A program made the translations under genes and the position numbers. Below the pieces are notes generated by a model that saw only the letters and a list, made by a program, of their open reading frames with translations, searched no databases and had not been told where the DNA came from. From Lachnospiraceae bacterium (GTDB lineage: Bacteria; Bacillota; Clostridia; Lachnospirales; Lachnospiraceae), in NCBI GenBank assembly GCA_900763175.1, contig CAAFJI010000265.1, positions 1 to 7,947 on the forward strand: a stretch of DNA of 7,947 bases. The letters run 5' to 3'. Below, one piece after another: positions 1-6,543 of the stretch. Every line of letters begins with the position of its first letter. Position 1 is the first letter of the stretch.

Positions 1-1299
1 CTAGTGGCTCAGATCCTGAATCTTCTGTATAATATAGTAGACAGAATCTACATTGCCAGAATTCCGGAAATAGGGACAACGGCTCTTGGCGCAGTGGGAA
101 TCTGCTTTCCGCTGATCATGATCATCACTGCATTTGCCAATCTTTTCGGAAGTGGAGGAGCGCCTCTTTTTTCCATCAACAGAGGTATGAAAGAGAACGA
201 GAAAGCACAGATTGTGATGAACACTTCCTTTACCATGGTGTGTGCAAGCGGTGTGATCCTTATGGCCATTGGCCTTACCTTTGCCAGACCGTTATTGTTG
301 CTATTTGGTGCTTCTGAGGATGCACTTGTCTGTGCGTATCCGTATATGATGATTTATCTGATAGGAACGGTACCCTCCATGATTGCAACAGGAATGAATT
401 CATTTATCAATGCACAGGGATATGCTACTACAGGAATGCTTTCCGTTGCAATTGGAGCGGTTTCCAATCTGATTCTGGATCCGCTGTTTATCTTTGTGCT
501 GGGATTTGGAGTCTGCGGTGCTGCCATCGCAACGGTACTTTCCCAGTGCTTATCCGCTGCTTATGTGTTGATTTTCCTTGAGAAGAAAGCGGAAATGAAA
601 GCCCGGCTTCTTAAGAAAAAGGAATTGCATAGCTGTAAAAAATATGCGCAGAACATTGTCAGTCTGGGAACTGCAGGGTTTATTATGCAGTTGACAAACA
701 GCCTGGTAACGATCTGCTGCAACAATGTTTTGGGGGTTACTGGTGGGGACGTATACATATCCGTAATGACCATTGTATCCAGTGTGCGGCAGATGGTAGA
801 GACACCAATTTACGCTATTAATGAGGGAACTTCTCCCATTTTAAGTTACAATTATGGGGCACACAGACCTGCACTTGTGCGAAAAGCAATGGTGACAATG
901 GCAATGATGATCCTGGTTTATACGGCTGTTATGTGGAGTGTAATTATCTTTGTGCCAGACTATCTGATTGCAATTTTCAGCTCAGATAAGCTCCTTTTAA
1001 AGGACGCAGTTCCTGCTCTGAAAACATATTTTGCGGCTTTTATTTTTATGGATTTACAGTATATAGGACAGACCGTATTTAAATCTCTTAATAAAAAGAA
1101 ACAGGCCATTTTTTTCTCTTTATTAAGGAAAGTTTTTATTGTTGTTCCACTTACTTATCTGCTTCCGTATGCATTTAAAATGGGTACGGACGGAGTGTTT
1201 GTGGCAGAGCCTGTTTCTAATGTAATTGGTGGAGGACTTTGCTTCGTGACAATGTTAATGACGGTATTGCCAGAACTGAAACGAATGGAACAGGAGTAG
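1..1299 (+). CDS. MATE family efflux transporter (5' end outside window)
   Basis: Probable inner-membrane multidrug and toxin extrusion protein, which in this family exports organic cations or drugs by Na+ or H+ antiport. The reading frame is open from base 1, so the gene enters from the left; about 431 residues are visible against roughly 450 in the family, so about 20-30 N-terminal residues (start of TM1) are missing. The GTG at position 4 is not the real start. Visible family marks are the first-helix pattern LYNIVDRIYIARI, the loop GSGGAPLFSINRG, and GMNSFINAQGYATTGMLSVA followed by a hydrophobic run with DPLFIFVLG, typical of the NorM/DinF-like MATE fold. The second half repeats the layout (MQLTNSLVTI, EGTSPILSYNYGA). 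Hydrophobic segments continue to the basic-acidic tail ELKRMEQE. The substrate cannot be read. No hairpin terminator follows before the next gene, so read-through into it is possible. Confidence 0.9.
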   Translation, partial: LVAQILNLLYNIVDRIYIARIPEIGTTALGAVGICFPLIMIITAFANLFGSGGAPLFSINRGMKENEKAQIVMNTSFTMVCASGVILMAIGLTFARPLLLLFGASEDALVCAYPYMMIYLIGTVPSMIATGMNSFINAQGYATTGMLSVAIGAVSNLILDPLFIFVLGFGVCGAAIATVLSQCLSAAYVLIFLEKKAEMKARLLKKKELHSCKKYAQNIVSLGTAGFIMQLTNSLVTICCNNVLGVTGGDVYISVMTIVSSVRQMVETPIYAINEGTSPILSYNYGAHRPALVRKAMVTMAMMILVYTAVMWSVIIFVPDYLIAIFSSDKLLLKDAVPALKTYFAAFIFMDLQYIGQTVFKSLNKKKQAIFFSLLRKVFIVVPLTYLLPYAFKMGTDGVFVAEPVSNVIGGGLCFVTMLMTVLPELKRMEQE

Positions 1300-1300
1300 G

Positions 1301-1440
1301 CTGACAACAGATAAGAAGGCGCAGGACATGGGGAATATTGTGGAAGCAATGATTATAAGTTTGCTTTGCGTGCTGGTTCATGTGCCAAGCTTAAAGTGAA
1401 GTGCTTCACATATGGTGATATTTTGGCAGATTGGGAGTGA
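1301..1440 (+). pseudogene. Possible frameshifted C-terminal gene remnant
   Basis: The spacer between the MATE gene and the GTPase has protein-like text in two frames. One frame, from 1301, gives TTDKKAQDMGNIVE. Another, open from 1315 to the TGA at 1438-1440, gives NDYKFALRAGSCAKLKVK and then CFTYGDILADWE before the stop. Joining them near 1343-1348 by a one-base change would make one continuous C-terminus of about 45 residues with codon use like the neighbours. No start codon with a ribosome binding site is seen and I do not recognise the family. The open stretch is short enough to arise by chance, so this is a suggestion only. If real, a gene was deleted here and left its tail. Confidence 0.28.
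1396..1409. repeat. Short inverted repeat upstream of the G3E GTPase
   Basis: GTGAAG and CTTCAC are exact inverted 6-base arms separated by TG. They lie about 40 bases before the GTPase start and inside the possible gene remnant. The size and symmetry would suit a dimeric regulator, but only one copy is present and no convincing promoter hexamers were found beside it. It may be chance. Confidence 0.25.
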
Positions 1441-1446
1441 CTGATA

Positions 1447-2400
1447 ATGATAAAGGTTGATTTGATAACTGGTTTTCTTGGTTCAGGAAAGACTACATTT
1501 ATAAAGAAATATGCGGCCTGGATGATGGAACAGGGACTAAATATTGGAATTTTGGAGAATGATTTTGGAGCTGTGAATGTGGATATGATGCTGCTTCATG
1601 ATCTGGAAGGCGAGAATTGTGAGCTGGAAATGGTTGCTGGCGGATGTGATAAGGATTGTCACAGAAGGCGGTTTAAAACCAAGCTGATCGCAATGGGAAT
1701 GTGTGGATATGACAGGGTTCTCATTGAGCCATCTGGAATTTTCGATGTGGATGAATTTTTTGATGTACTTTATGAGGAACCCTTGGATAAATGGTATCAG
1801 ATAGGAAATGTGATTACAATTTTGGATGCCAGGCTGGAGGAGAAGCTTTCTCCTCAGGCGGAATATCTGCTGGCATCTGAGGCAGCTGATGCAGGATGTG
1901 TGGTTCTTAGTAAGAGCCAGGCGGCTTCTGCAGAAGAGATTTCAGAAACTGTGTCGCATATGAATCGTGCACTGGAGGGTGTGAAGTGCAAACGGCGTTT
2001 TAGTGAAAAGGAAGTGCTTTGTAAGGACTGGGAAAGCTTTACTGACGAGGATTTCCAGAGTATTTTTTCCAGTGGTTACATGATGGAGGATTTTGAAAAA
2101 CAGTGCTTTGACGAGAAGGAGGGTTTTCAGTCTCTTTACTTTATGAATCTGGAGATTTCCAGGGAAAAGCTGGAAAAAGCAGCTCATGAGATACTGGAGG
2201 ATCCGGAGTGTGGTGATGTGTTCCGAATCAAGGGCTTTGTGAAACAACAGGACAGCTGGCTGGAATTAAACGCCACCCGCCGTGAATTTTCCCTGAAATC
2301 CATCTCCTTGGGACAGGAAGTGGTGATCGTGATCGGAGAAGGGATGAAAGAAGAGAGGATACGAGGATATTTGTATATGAGTGAAACTACGGATAATTAG
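1447..2400 (+). CDS. G3E (CobW/COG0523) family GTPase, variant motifs
   Basis: Probable cytoplasmic P-loop GTPase of the G3E family, whose members insert or deliver metals or cofactors (UreG, HypB, MeaB, CobW, ZNG1/YeiR types). The 317 residues match the COG0523 size. In order: Walker A GFLGSGKTT (9-17), the switch segment ENDFGAVNVD (37-46), a cysteine pair in GGCDKDC (65-71), the Walker B-like IEPSG (93-97), and a CobW_C-like domain at about 228-310 (FRIKGFVK, then a late strand VVIVIGEG). Two key motifs differ. The usual GGCxCC metal motif is C67-x3-C71, and the guanine-specificity NKxD is replaced by SKSQ (155-158). There is no histidine-rich loop. ATG 1447 is chosen because GGGAG lies 9 bases upstream. 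The metal or client protein cannot be named; neighbours give no hint. Assignment to the superfamily is secure, the function is open. Confidence 0.88.
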   Translation: MIKVDLITGFLGSGKTTFIKKYAAWMMEQGLNIGILENDFGAVNVDMMLLHDLEGENCELEMVAGGCDKDCHRRRFKTKLIAMGMCGYDRVLIEPSGIFDVDEFFDVLYEEPLDKWYQIGNVITILDARLEEKLSPQAEYLLASEAADAGCVVLSKSQAASAEEISETVSHMNRALEGVKCKRRFSEKEVLCKDWESFTDEDFQSIFSSGYMMEDFEKQCFDEKEGFQSLYFMNLEISREKLEKAAHEILEDPECGDVFRIKGFVKQQDSWLELNATRREFSLKSISLGQEVVIVIGEGMKEERIRGYLYMSETTDN

Positions 2401-2447
2401 ATGACAGAGCGAGAACTGTGCAATCGTAAGATTGTCAGAAAAGCAGT

Positions 2448-2487
2448 GCCAGAGGGCATCAGGTGATACAACCTGATGCCCTCTGGC
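2448..2487. terminator. Bidirectional intrinsic terminator between convergent genes
   Basis: Seventeen exact complementary bases (2448-2464 and 2471-2487, core AGAGGGCATCAGG) flank a 6-base loop. On the plus strand the stem runs into TTTGCTT. On the minus strand it runs into ACTGCTTTTCT. It lies between the stop of the G3E GTPase (2400) and the stop of guaD (2512), which converge, so it probably ends both transcripts. The T-tracts are interrupted, so termination may lean on the very stable stem. Confidence 0.85.
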
Positions 2488-2511
2488 TTTGCTTCCATTA
2501 ATGGGAAAGAT

Positions 2512-3804
2512 TTACTTCACTTTCCGTCCCTGAACATATTTTCCAACCAGATTCCTGTCATCGGAGAGGTAGACCAGGCGTTCCAGTCTGTCTCTGGAGG
2601 TGATTTCCTGAGGGTGGCGGAGGTTGCTGTCGTCAAGGACCATGGCGTCGAATTCATAGCCAGGCTCAAAGCTTCCTACTTTGCCGAAGAAGGAACCACC
2701 ACCGATAGTTGCCATGTAAAAGGCCTCTTCCAGAGTGATAGGCGCAAGACTCTGATCCATCAGTCTCCAGCGAAGCTTGGATACCTGGATGGTGTCTGCG
2801 ATAGCATGGAACATGGAAAGAGAAAATCCACCGGCAACATCCGTTCCAAGGCCGATGTGCAGACCCATATCCAGATACTTCCGAACAGGTGCGATTCCGG
2901 AAGCAAGGTCTGTGTTAGAGAGCGGACAGTGCGCAATGTATACGTCCTGATCTTTTATCATCTGAATTTCTTCTTCTGTGGAATGTACGCAGTGAGCCAT
3001 AATTGTGGGGCAGTCTTTTCCACCGTTCTTATCTCCAAATAATCCAAACTGGTTATAGGCATCCCCATAAAATCTGCTGGTGGGGCAAAGCTCTTTTACC
3101 CATGCAATTTCCCCGAAATTCTCTGATAAATGAGATTGGATTGGAAGGTGATACTCTTTCTGGATCTTACCAAGCTCTGTCATAAGTTCATCTGTGCAGG
3201 ATGGGGTAAAACGAGGGGTAAGAATCGGGTAAGTATGGTCATAACGTCCTTTGATTTCTTCCAGCCATTGACGGGTATCTTCTGCGGAAGCCTGAGCGCT
3301 TTCTTCCTGAAGCTCAGGAGCTCCATTGCGATCCATATTTACTTTCCCAACCATAGTTGCTAAACCGCTTTCTTCCAGCATATCCATCAGAAGCTCTGTA
3401 GCTGGGCGGTGGAGAGTGGCGAAAATACAGGCTCTTGTCGTAAAGCTGTTTTTCAGGTCATCTACGAAGATAGAGTAAGCTTTTTTCGCATAGGAAAGGT
3501 CAGCATATCTGGCTTCCTGAGGAAATGTGATGGTGTTCAGCCAATCAAGAAGCTCCAGATCCATGCCTGTTCCGTGGTAAGCATACTGAGGAGCATGAAG
3601 ATGAAGATCTGTAAAACCAGGAATAATTAATTTGTTTCCCATATCTTCCACTGGAATCTTACTGTATTTTTCCGGAAGCACAGGGAAAATACCTGCACAG
3701 AGTCCATTCTCACAAACTACATGGGCATTTTCCATAAATACAAGTTCCTGAGGGCTTTTGCTGTAACAAACAGTACCTTTTAAAGCAAATATTTTTTCAC
3801 TCAT
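2512..3804 (-). CDS. guaD: Guanine deaminase
   Basis: Hydrolyses guanine to xanthine and ammonia in the cytoplasm, drawing guanine out of salvage. It is a 430-residue amidohydrolase-superfamily protein of the usual length. Visible metal and catalytic residues are H68 and H70 in PGFTDLHLHAPQ, H225 in QSHLSEN, H271 in AHCVHSTEEE, and D322 in GLGTDVAGG. PRFTPSC (197-203) is the guanine-deaminase arginine segment, and AHCPLSN (291-297) is also family-typical; these separate it from chlorohydrolases and cytosine deaminase. The frame stays open to TTG 3825, but ATG 3804 is preferred because AAAGGA lies 9 bases before it. Transcription starts upstream of a purine riboswitch in the leader, so the gene appears controlled by the substrate of its own product. 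It is monocistronic here, ending before a shared terminator. No xanthine-using genes or purine permease lie in the window. Confidence 0.95.
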   Translation of the reverse strand: MSEKIFALKGTVCYSKSPQELVFMENAHVVCENGLCAGIFPVLPEKYSKIPVEDMGNKLIIPGFTDLHLHAPQYAYHGTGMDLELLDWLNTITFPQEARYADLSYAKKAYSIFVDDLKNSFTTRACIFATLHRPATELLMDMLEESGLATMVGKVNMDRNGAPELQEESAQASAEDTRQWLEEIKGRYDHTYPILTPRFTPSCTDELMTELGKIQKEYHLPIQSHLSENFGEIAWVKELCPTSRFYGDAYNQFGLFGDKNGGKDCPTIMAHCVHSTEEEIQMIKDQDVYIAHCPLSNTDLASGIAPVRKYLDMGLHIGLGTDVAGGFSLSMFHAIADTIQVSKLRWRLMDQSLAPITLEEAFYMATIGGGSFFGKVGSFEPGYEFDAMVLDDSNLRHPQEITSRDRLERLVYLSDDRNLVGKYVQGRKVK

Positions 3805-3839
3805 ATCAACACATCCTTTCCGCAAGAGAAGTCAGACAT

Positions 3840-3915
3840 AAAAAAACTACCTGAAAGGGAATCTACACCTGCCTACTTCTCTGTATGCAGCTTATAGACA
3901 ACTATTAAGGTAGTT
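3840..3915 (-). terminator. Riboswitch expression platform: terminator competing with aptamer P3/P1
   Basis: Read on the minus strand, AGGTAGTT (3852 to 3845) is followed at once by five T residues. Its only good partner upstream is AACTACCT (3915 to 3908), which is the 5' strand of aptamer P3 and part of its loop. Further pairs are co-linear inside this stem: TCTATA (3898-3893, the junction and 3' strand of P1) with TGTAGA (3867-3862), and CTGCATAC (3890-3883) with GTAGGCAG (3876-3869) around a 6-base loop. Forming the terminator therefore destroys P3 and P1. Ligand binding should favour the aptamer and let transcription reach guaD, an ON switch. No independent stem for the T-tract was found. 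Confidence 0.75.
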
Positions 3916-3953
3916 GGTAGAAACGTCCAACCAGATTATGGACATATATAAGC
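3890..3953 (-). promoter_or_regulatory. Purine riboswitch aptamer, guanine type, in the guaD leader
   Basis: Read on the minus strand this is a three-way junction of the purine class. P1 is GCTTATA (3953-3947) with TATAAGC (3896-3890), seven pairs. P2 is GTCCA/TGGAC-like with a loop ending in the conserved TGG. The core GTTTCTACC joins P2 to P3, as in xpt and add aptamers. P3 is CAACTA/TAGTTG with a CCTTAA loop like that of the adenine aptamer add. The base that pairs with the ligand, just before the TAT of P1, is C (plus-strand G3897), which indicates guanine (or hypoxanthine) rather than adenine. The preceding base is T where A is common, and J1/2 is short. It lies 86 bases before the guaD start codon. 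Confidence 0.9.
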
Positions 3954-3966
3954 GTTCACTGTTTTT

Positions 3967-3995
3967 ATTTTACAAGTATATTTTACATGATGCAA
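3967..3995 (-). promoter_or_regulatory. Probable guaD promoter (sigma-A type)
   Basis: On the minus strand TTGCAT (3995-3990) and TAAAAT (3972-3967) are separated by exactly 17 bases. Transcription would begin near 3960, about 7 bases before the riboswitch aptamer, leaving a leader of about 155 bases ahead of guaD. The position fits the riboswitch well, which supports the call. Confidence 0.65.
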
Positions 3996-4056
3996 AGGGC
4001 AGAAGCAAGGGGAAAGTCGAAGAAATTTTCTATATTTTCATATCCCTGCTGAAAAA

Positions 4057-4084
4057 TTTGGTATATAATAAAACAGGATATATA
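4057..4084 (+). promoter_or_regulatory. Weak candidate promoter for the thioesterase-araD-esterase unit
   Basis: The stretch is AT-rich and holds a perfect TATAAT at 4064-4069, without a good -35 at the right distance. An alternative is TTTGGT (4057-4062), 16 bases, TATATA (4079-4084). One of these probably starts the plus-strand operon, whose first start codon is at 4121. The 316 bases between guaD and this gene hold this region, the guaD promoter and the riboswitch, and no separate gene. Confidence 0.35.
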
Positions 4085-4120
4085 CTTTTGGGAAAAGACA
4101 GTAAAAATAAGGAGAGCTTT

Positions 4121-4831
4121 ATGGGTTACGATTTTAAAGGCCGTGTAAGATACAGTGAAATAGATGAAAATGGTTGCCTCACATTACCGGGAATCCTGGA
4201 TTATTATCAGGACTGCTGCACGTTTCAGTCAGAGTCCATTGGACAGGGGATGGATGTGCTGGAAGAGAGGAAGCGTGCATGGGTTTTGTCCTCCTGGCAG
4301 ATTGTGGTGAAACGTTATCCAAAGATGGGAGAAAGCATTATTTCCACAACTGCACCTTATGGTTTCAAAGGGTTTCTTGGAATGCGTAATTTCACCCTGA
4401 AAACCGAAGAGGGAGAATCCCTTTCATGGGCGAACAGCATCTGGACAAATATCAGTACGGAAACGGGACTTCCGGTACGTTTGACAGATGAGGATGTGAG
4501 GGGATATGTGTTGGATGAGAAGCTGGATATGGAATATGCACCTCGGAAAATAGCGCTTCCCAGGGATATGGTTCAGGAAGAAGCTTTTGTTATCCAGAAA
4601 CATCATCTGGATACCCATCATCATGTAAATAATGGACAGTATATTCGTATGGCTGCGGATTATCTGCCAGAGGGATTTGTGATCCGCCAGATGCGGGCTG
4701 AGTATAAAAAGCAGGCATTGCTGGGAAATGTTTTTTATCCTAACGTGAAGCAGGAAACTGGTGTTGTTACCGTTGCACTTTCCGATGAAAACGGAGAGCC
4801 GTATGCAGTGGTGGAATTTACAGAAGCATAA
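4121..4831 (+). CDS. Acyl-ACP thioesterase (FatA/FatB-like, bacterial)
   Basis: Hydrolyses acyl-acyl carrier protein to free fatty acid and ACP in the cytoplasm. The 236 residues suit the bacterial double-hotdog members of this family. The N-terminal hotdog starts at GRVRYSEIDENG (7-18) with LPGILDYYQD (22-31) on its long helix. The C-terminal hotdog carries DTHHHVNNGQY (164-174), which matches the DxNxHVNNxxY active-site signature, with N170, N171, H168 and Y174 in place; one N of the signature is H here. The open frame extends 69 codons further upstream, but that stretch crosses the guaD promoter and riboswitch. ATG 4121 has AAGGAG six bases before it, so it is taken as the start. It leads a three-gene unit, with araD beginning 24 bases after its stop. 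Chain-length preference cannot be read from the sequence. Confidence 0.88.
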   Translation: MGYDFKGRVRYSEIDENGCLTLPGILDYYQDCCTFQSESIGQGMDVLEERKRAWVLSSWQIVVKRYPKMGESIISTTAPYGFKGFLGMRNFTLKTEEGESLSWANSIWTNISTETGLPVRLTDEDVRGYVLDEKLDMEYAPRKIALPRDMVQEEAFVIQKHHLDTHHHVNNGQYIRMAADYLPEGFVIRQMRAEYKKQALLGNVFYPNVKQETGVVTVALSDENGEPYAVVEFTEA

Positions 4832-4855
4832 AAGAAATTTAAGGAGGAGAAATTT

Positions 4856-5551
4856 ATGCTGGAAAAGTTAAAAGAGGATGTTTATAAGGCAAATATGGAT
4901 TTGCCGAAGTATCATCTGGTTACCTTTACATGGGGAAATGTAAGTGGAATTGATCGTGAAAAGGGGCTTTTTGTTATTAAACCAAGTGGTGTGGAGTATG
5001 ATAAGCTGACACCGGAGGATATGGTGGTTGTGGATCTTCAGGGAAATAAGGTGGAGGGCAAGTATAATCCATCTTCTGATACGGCCACTCATGTGGTACT
5101 TTACAATGCATTTCCGAAGATTGGGGGAATCGTGCATACCCATTCTCCCTGGGCTACAAGCTGGGCACAGGCAGGCCGTGGCATTCCCTGCTACGGAACG
5201 ACTCACGCAGACTACATTTACGGAGCGGTTCCCTGCGTTCGTAATCTGACCACTCAGGAGATTGAGGAAGCTTATGAAAAAAATACAGGTGTTGTAATTG
5301 CTGATTACTTTAAAAACCGTGATTATGAGGCTGTTCCTGCAGTGCTTTGCAAGAATCATGGCCCATTTACCTGGGGCAAAGATGCTCACGAAGCGGTACA
5401 TAATGCAGCAGTTCTGGAAGAAGTTGCAAAAATGGCTGCCCGCTGCGAGATGATCAATCCAAATGTAAAACCTGCCCCACAGGATATGCAGGACAAGCAC
5501 TACTTCAGAAAGCATGGAGAAGGCGCTTATTATGGACAAGGGAATTTGTAA
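4856..5551 (+). CDS. araD: L-ribulose-5-phosphate 4-epimerase
   Basis: Converts L-ribulose 5-phosphate to D-xylulose 5-phosphate, the last step of L-arabinose entry into the pentose phosphate pathway; cytoplasmic and zinc dependent. It has 231 residues, the same as E. coli AraD. Visible class II aldolase-fold residues are FTWGNVSG (24-31), KPSG (42-45), SSDT with D75, zinc ligands H94 and H96 in VHTHSPW and H168 in KNHGPF, D119 in GTTHAD, and the C-terminal KHYFRKHG (214-221) with Y226 in AYYGQ. These line up with E. coli H95, H97, H171, D120, H218 and Y229. The KHYxRKHG tail separates AraD/UlaF/SgbE from fuculose-phosphate aldolase. An AAGGAGG site lies 8 bases before ATG 4856. No araA or araB is in the window, so the kinase and isomerase must lie elsewhere, or the enzyme acts on another pentulose phosphate. 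Confidence 0.93.
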   Translation: MLEKLKEDVYKANMDLPKYHLVTFTWGNVSGIDREKGLFVIKPSGVEYDKLTPEDMVVVDLQGNKVEGKYNPSSDTATHVVLYNAFPKIGGIVHTHSPWATSWAQAGRGIPCYGTTHADYIYGAVPCVRNLTTQEIEEAYEKNTGVVIADYFKNRDYEAVPAVLCKNHGPFTWGKDAHEAVHNAAVLEEVAKMAARCEMINPNVKPAPQDMQDKHYFRKHGEGAYYGQGNL

Positions 5552-5566
5552 AAAGGGGAAAATAAA

Positions 5567-6394
5567 ATGATTTACGAAAAGATAGAAATCCAGTTAAGGG
5601 ATTCAGAGTTTAAGGCGGATTTATTTACCTATTTTCTGGATAATTCTCCGGAAATGGATATGAAAAGAAAAAGACCTGTAGTTTTAATCTGCCCAGGCGG
5701 CGGGTATCATATGACTTCTGACAGGGAGGCAGAAGCCATTGCTTTAAAGTTTGTCGGAATGGGATATCATGCAGCGGTTTTACGCTATAGTGTGGAACCG
5801 GCACTCTTTCCAGAGTCACTTTTACAGCTTGCGAAGGCAGTTGCTCTTCTTCGTGAGAATGCAGAAAAATGGCATATTGACACCCATAAAATTGTGGTAC
5901 AGGGCTCCTCTGCTGGTGGACATTTGGCTGCAAGTCTTGGCGTTTTCTGGAAGAAACCTTTTGTTTCTGAAGCTCTTGGTGTAGATGCTGAAATGGTTCG
6001 GCCAAATGGTCTGATGCTTAGCTATCCGGTTATTACGTCTGGGGAAAAAGCCCATCAGGGTTCTTTTGAATGTCTGCTCGGTGACGATTATAAAAACGAA
6101 GAAAAAAGGAAGGCGCTTTCTCTGGAAAAATGTGTAACAAAGGATACTCCGCCTACATTTTTGTGGCATACTGCCCCAGATGATACAGTGCCGGTGGAGA
6201 ATTCCCTGCTGTTTTTCCAGGCTCTTCACGCACTGGATATTCCGGCAGAGCTGCATATTTATCCGGTAGGATCTCACGGACTGGGACTTGCAACAGAGGA
6301 AACTATGCGTGCAGAGGATGGTTATGGAGTTCAGGAAGAATGCCAGAGCTGGATCGGACTGGCAGGGGATTGGATGAAGTATTTGTTTAAGTAA
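5567..6394 (+). CDS. Alpha/beta hydrolase, acetyl esterase/lipase (Aes/BD-FAE-like)
   Basis: Probable cytoplasmic carboxylesterase that removes acetyl or similar groups from small or sugar esters. The 275 residues show the full fold: an N-terminal strand region, the oxyanion-hole motif CPGGGY (42-47), the nucleophile elbow GSSAGG with S115 (113-118), D205 in DDTVP, and H237 in GSHGLGL. The order S-D-H, CPGGGY in place of HGGG and the length match the COG0657/BD-FAE group often encoded beside polysaccharide-use genes. No signal peptide is visible; the N-terminus MIYEKIEIQL is a strand. ATG 5567 follows AAAGGGGAA by 6-7 bases, and the gap from araD is 15 bases, so the two are co-transcribed. 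With araD upstream, deacylation of arabinose-containing sugars brought into the cell is a fair guess, not shown. Confidence 0.88.
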   Translation: MIYEKIEIQLRDSEFKADLFTYFLDNSPEMDMKRKRPVVLICPGGGYHMTSDREAEAIALKFVGMGYHAAVLRYSVEPALFPESLLQLAKAVALLRENAEKWHIDTHKIVVQGSSAGGHLAASLGVFWKKPFVSEALGVDAEMVRPNGLMLSYPVITSGEKAHQGSFECLLGDDYKNEEKRKALSLEKCVTKDTPPTFLWHTAPDDTVPVENSLLFFQALHALDIPAELHIYPVGSHGLGLATEETMRAEDGYGVQEECQSWIGLAGDWMKYLFK

Positions 6395-6408
6395 ATGCTT
6401 AAGCATTT
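6393..6408. repeat. 16-base perfect palindrome over the esterase stop codon
   Basis: AAATGCTTAAGCATTT is exactly self-complementary and includes the last two bases of the stop codon TAA (6392-6394). There is no loop and no T-tract directly after it, so it is a poor terminator; the real terminator lies 76 bases on. It could be a protein site or mRNA 3'-end structure, or chance. Confidence 0.4.
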
Positions 6409-6483
6409 GATAAAAGATTGCACGGCAACAGAGGAATTGGTTTCGTGTGTAGCATAAAAAGATCAGCTATCTGTAAAAATACA

Positions 6484-6526
6484 AACAGGGAACACAATAA
6501 ACTACATTGTGTTCCCTGTTATTTTT
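6484..6526. terminator. Bidirectional intrinsic terminator
   Basis: Fifteen exact pairs (6484-6498 with 6506-6520, core CAGGGAACACAAT) enclose a 7-base loop. ATTTTT follows on the plus strand; TTGTATTTTTAC follows on the minus strand. It sits between the plus-strand esterase (stop 6394) and the minus-strand RHH gene (stop 6544), which converge, so it probably ends both operons. Confidence 0.9.
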
Positions 6527-6543
6527 CTGATCAATATTAAGTT

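Noticed and set aside
2476..3042. Open frame of 188 codons on the plus strand opposite guaD
   Set aside because: It is antisense to guanine deaminase, starts inside the terminator hairpin and has no ribosome binding site.
3805..3825. Earlier TTG start for guanine deaminase
   Set aside because: The stretch contains the AAAGGA ribosome binding site for ATG 3804, so it is leader, not coding.
3914..4120. 69-codon upstream extension of the thioesterase frame
   Set aside because: It crosses the guaD promoter and the end of the riboswitch, its translation is not hotdog-like, and a strong AAGGAG site sets the start at 4121.
4868..5539. Open frame of 223 codons on the minus strand opposite araD
   Set aside because: It lies entirely antisense to a clear AraD with all catalytic residues. 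Its translation is rich in C, H, I and S, with no recognisable motif, as expected of a shadow frame.
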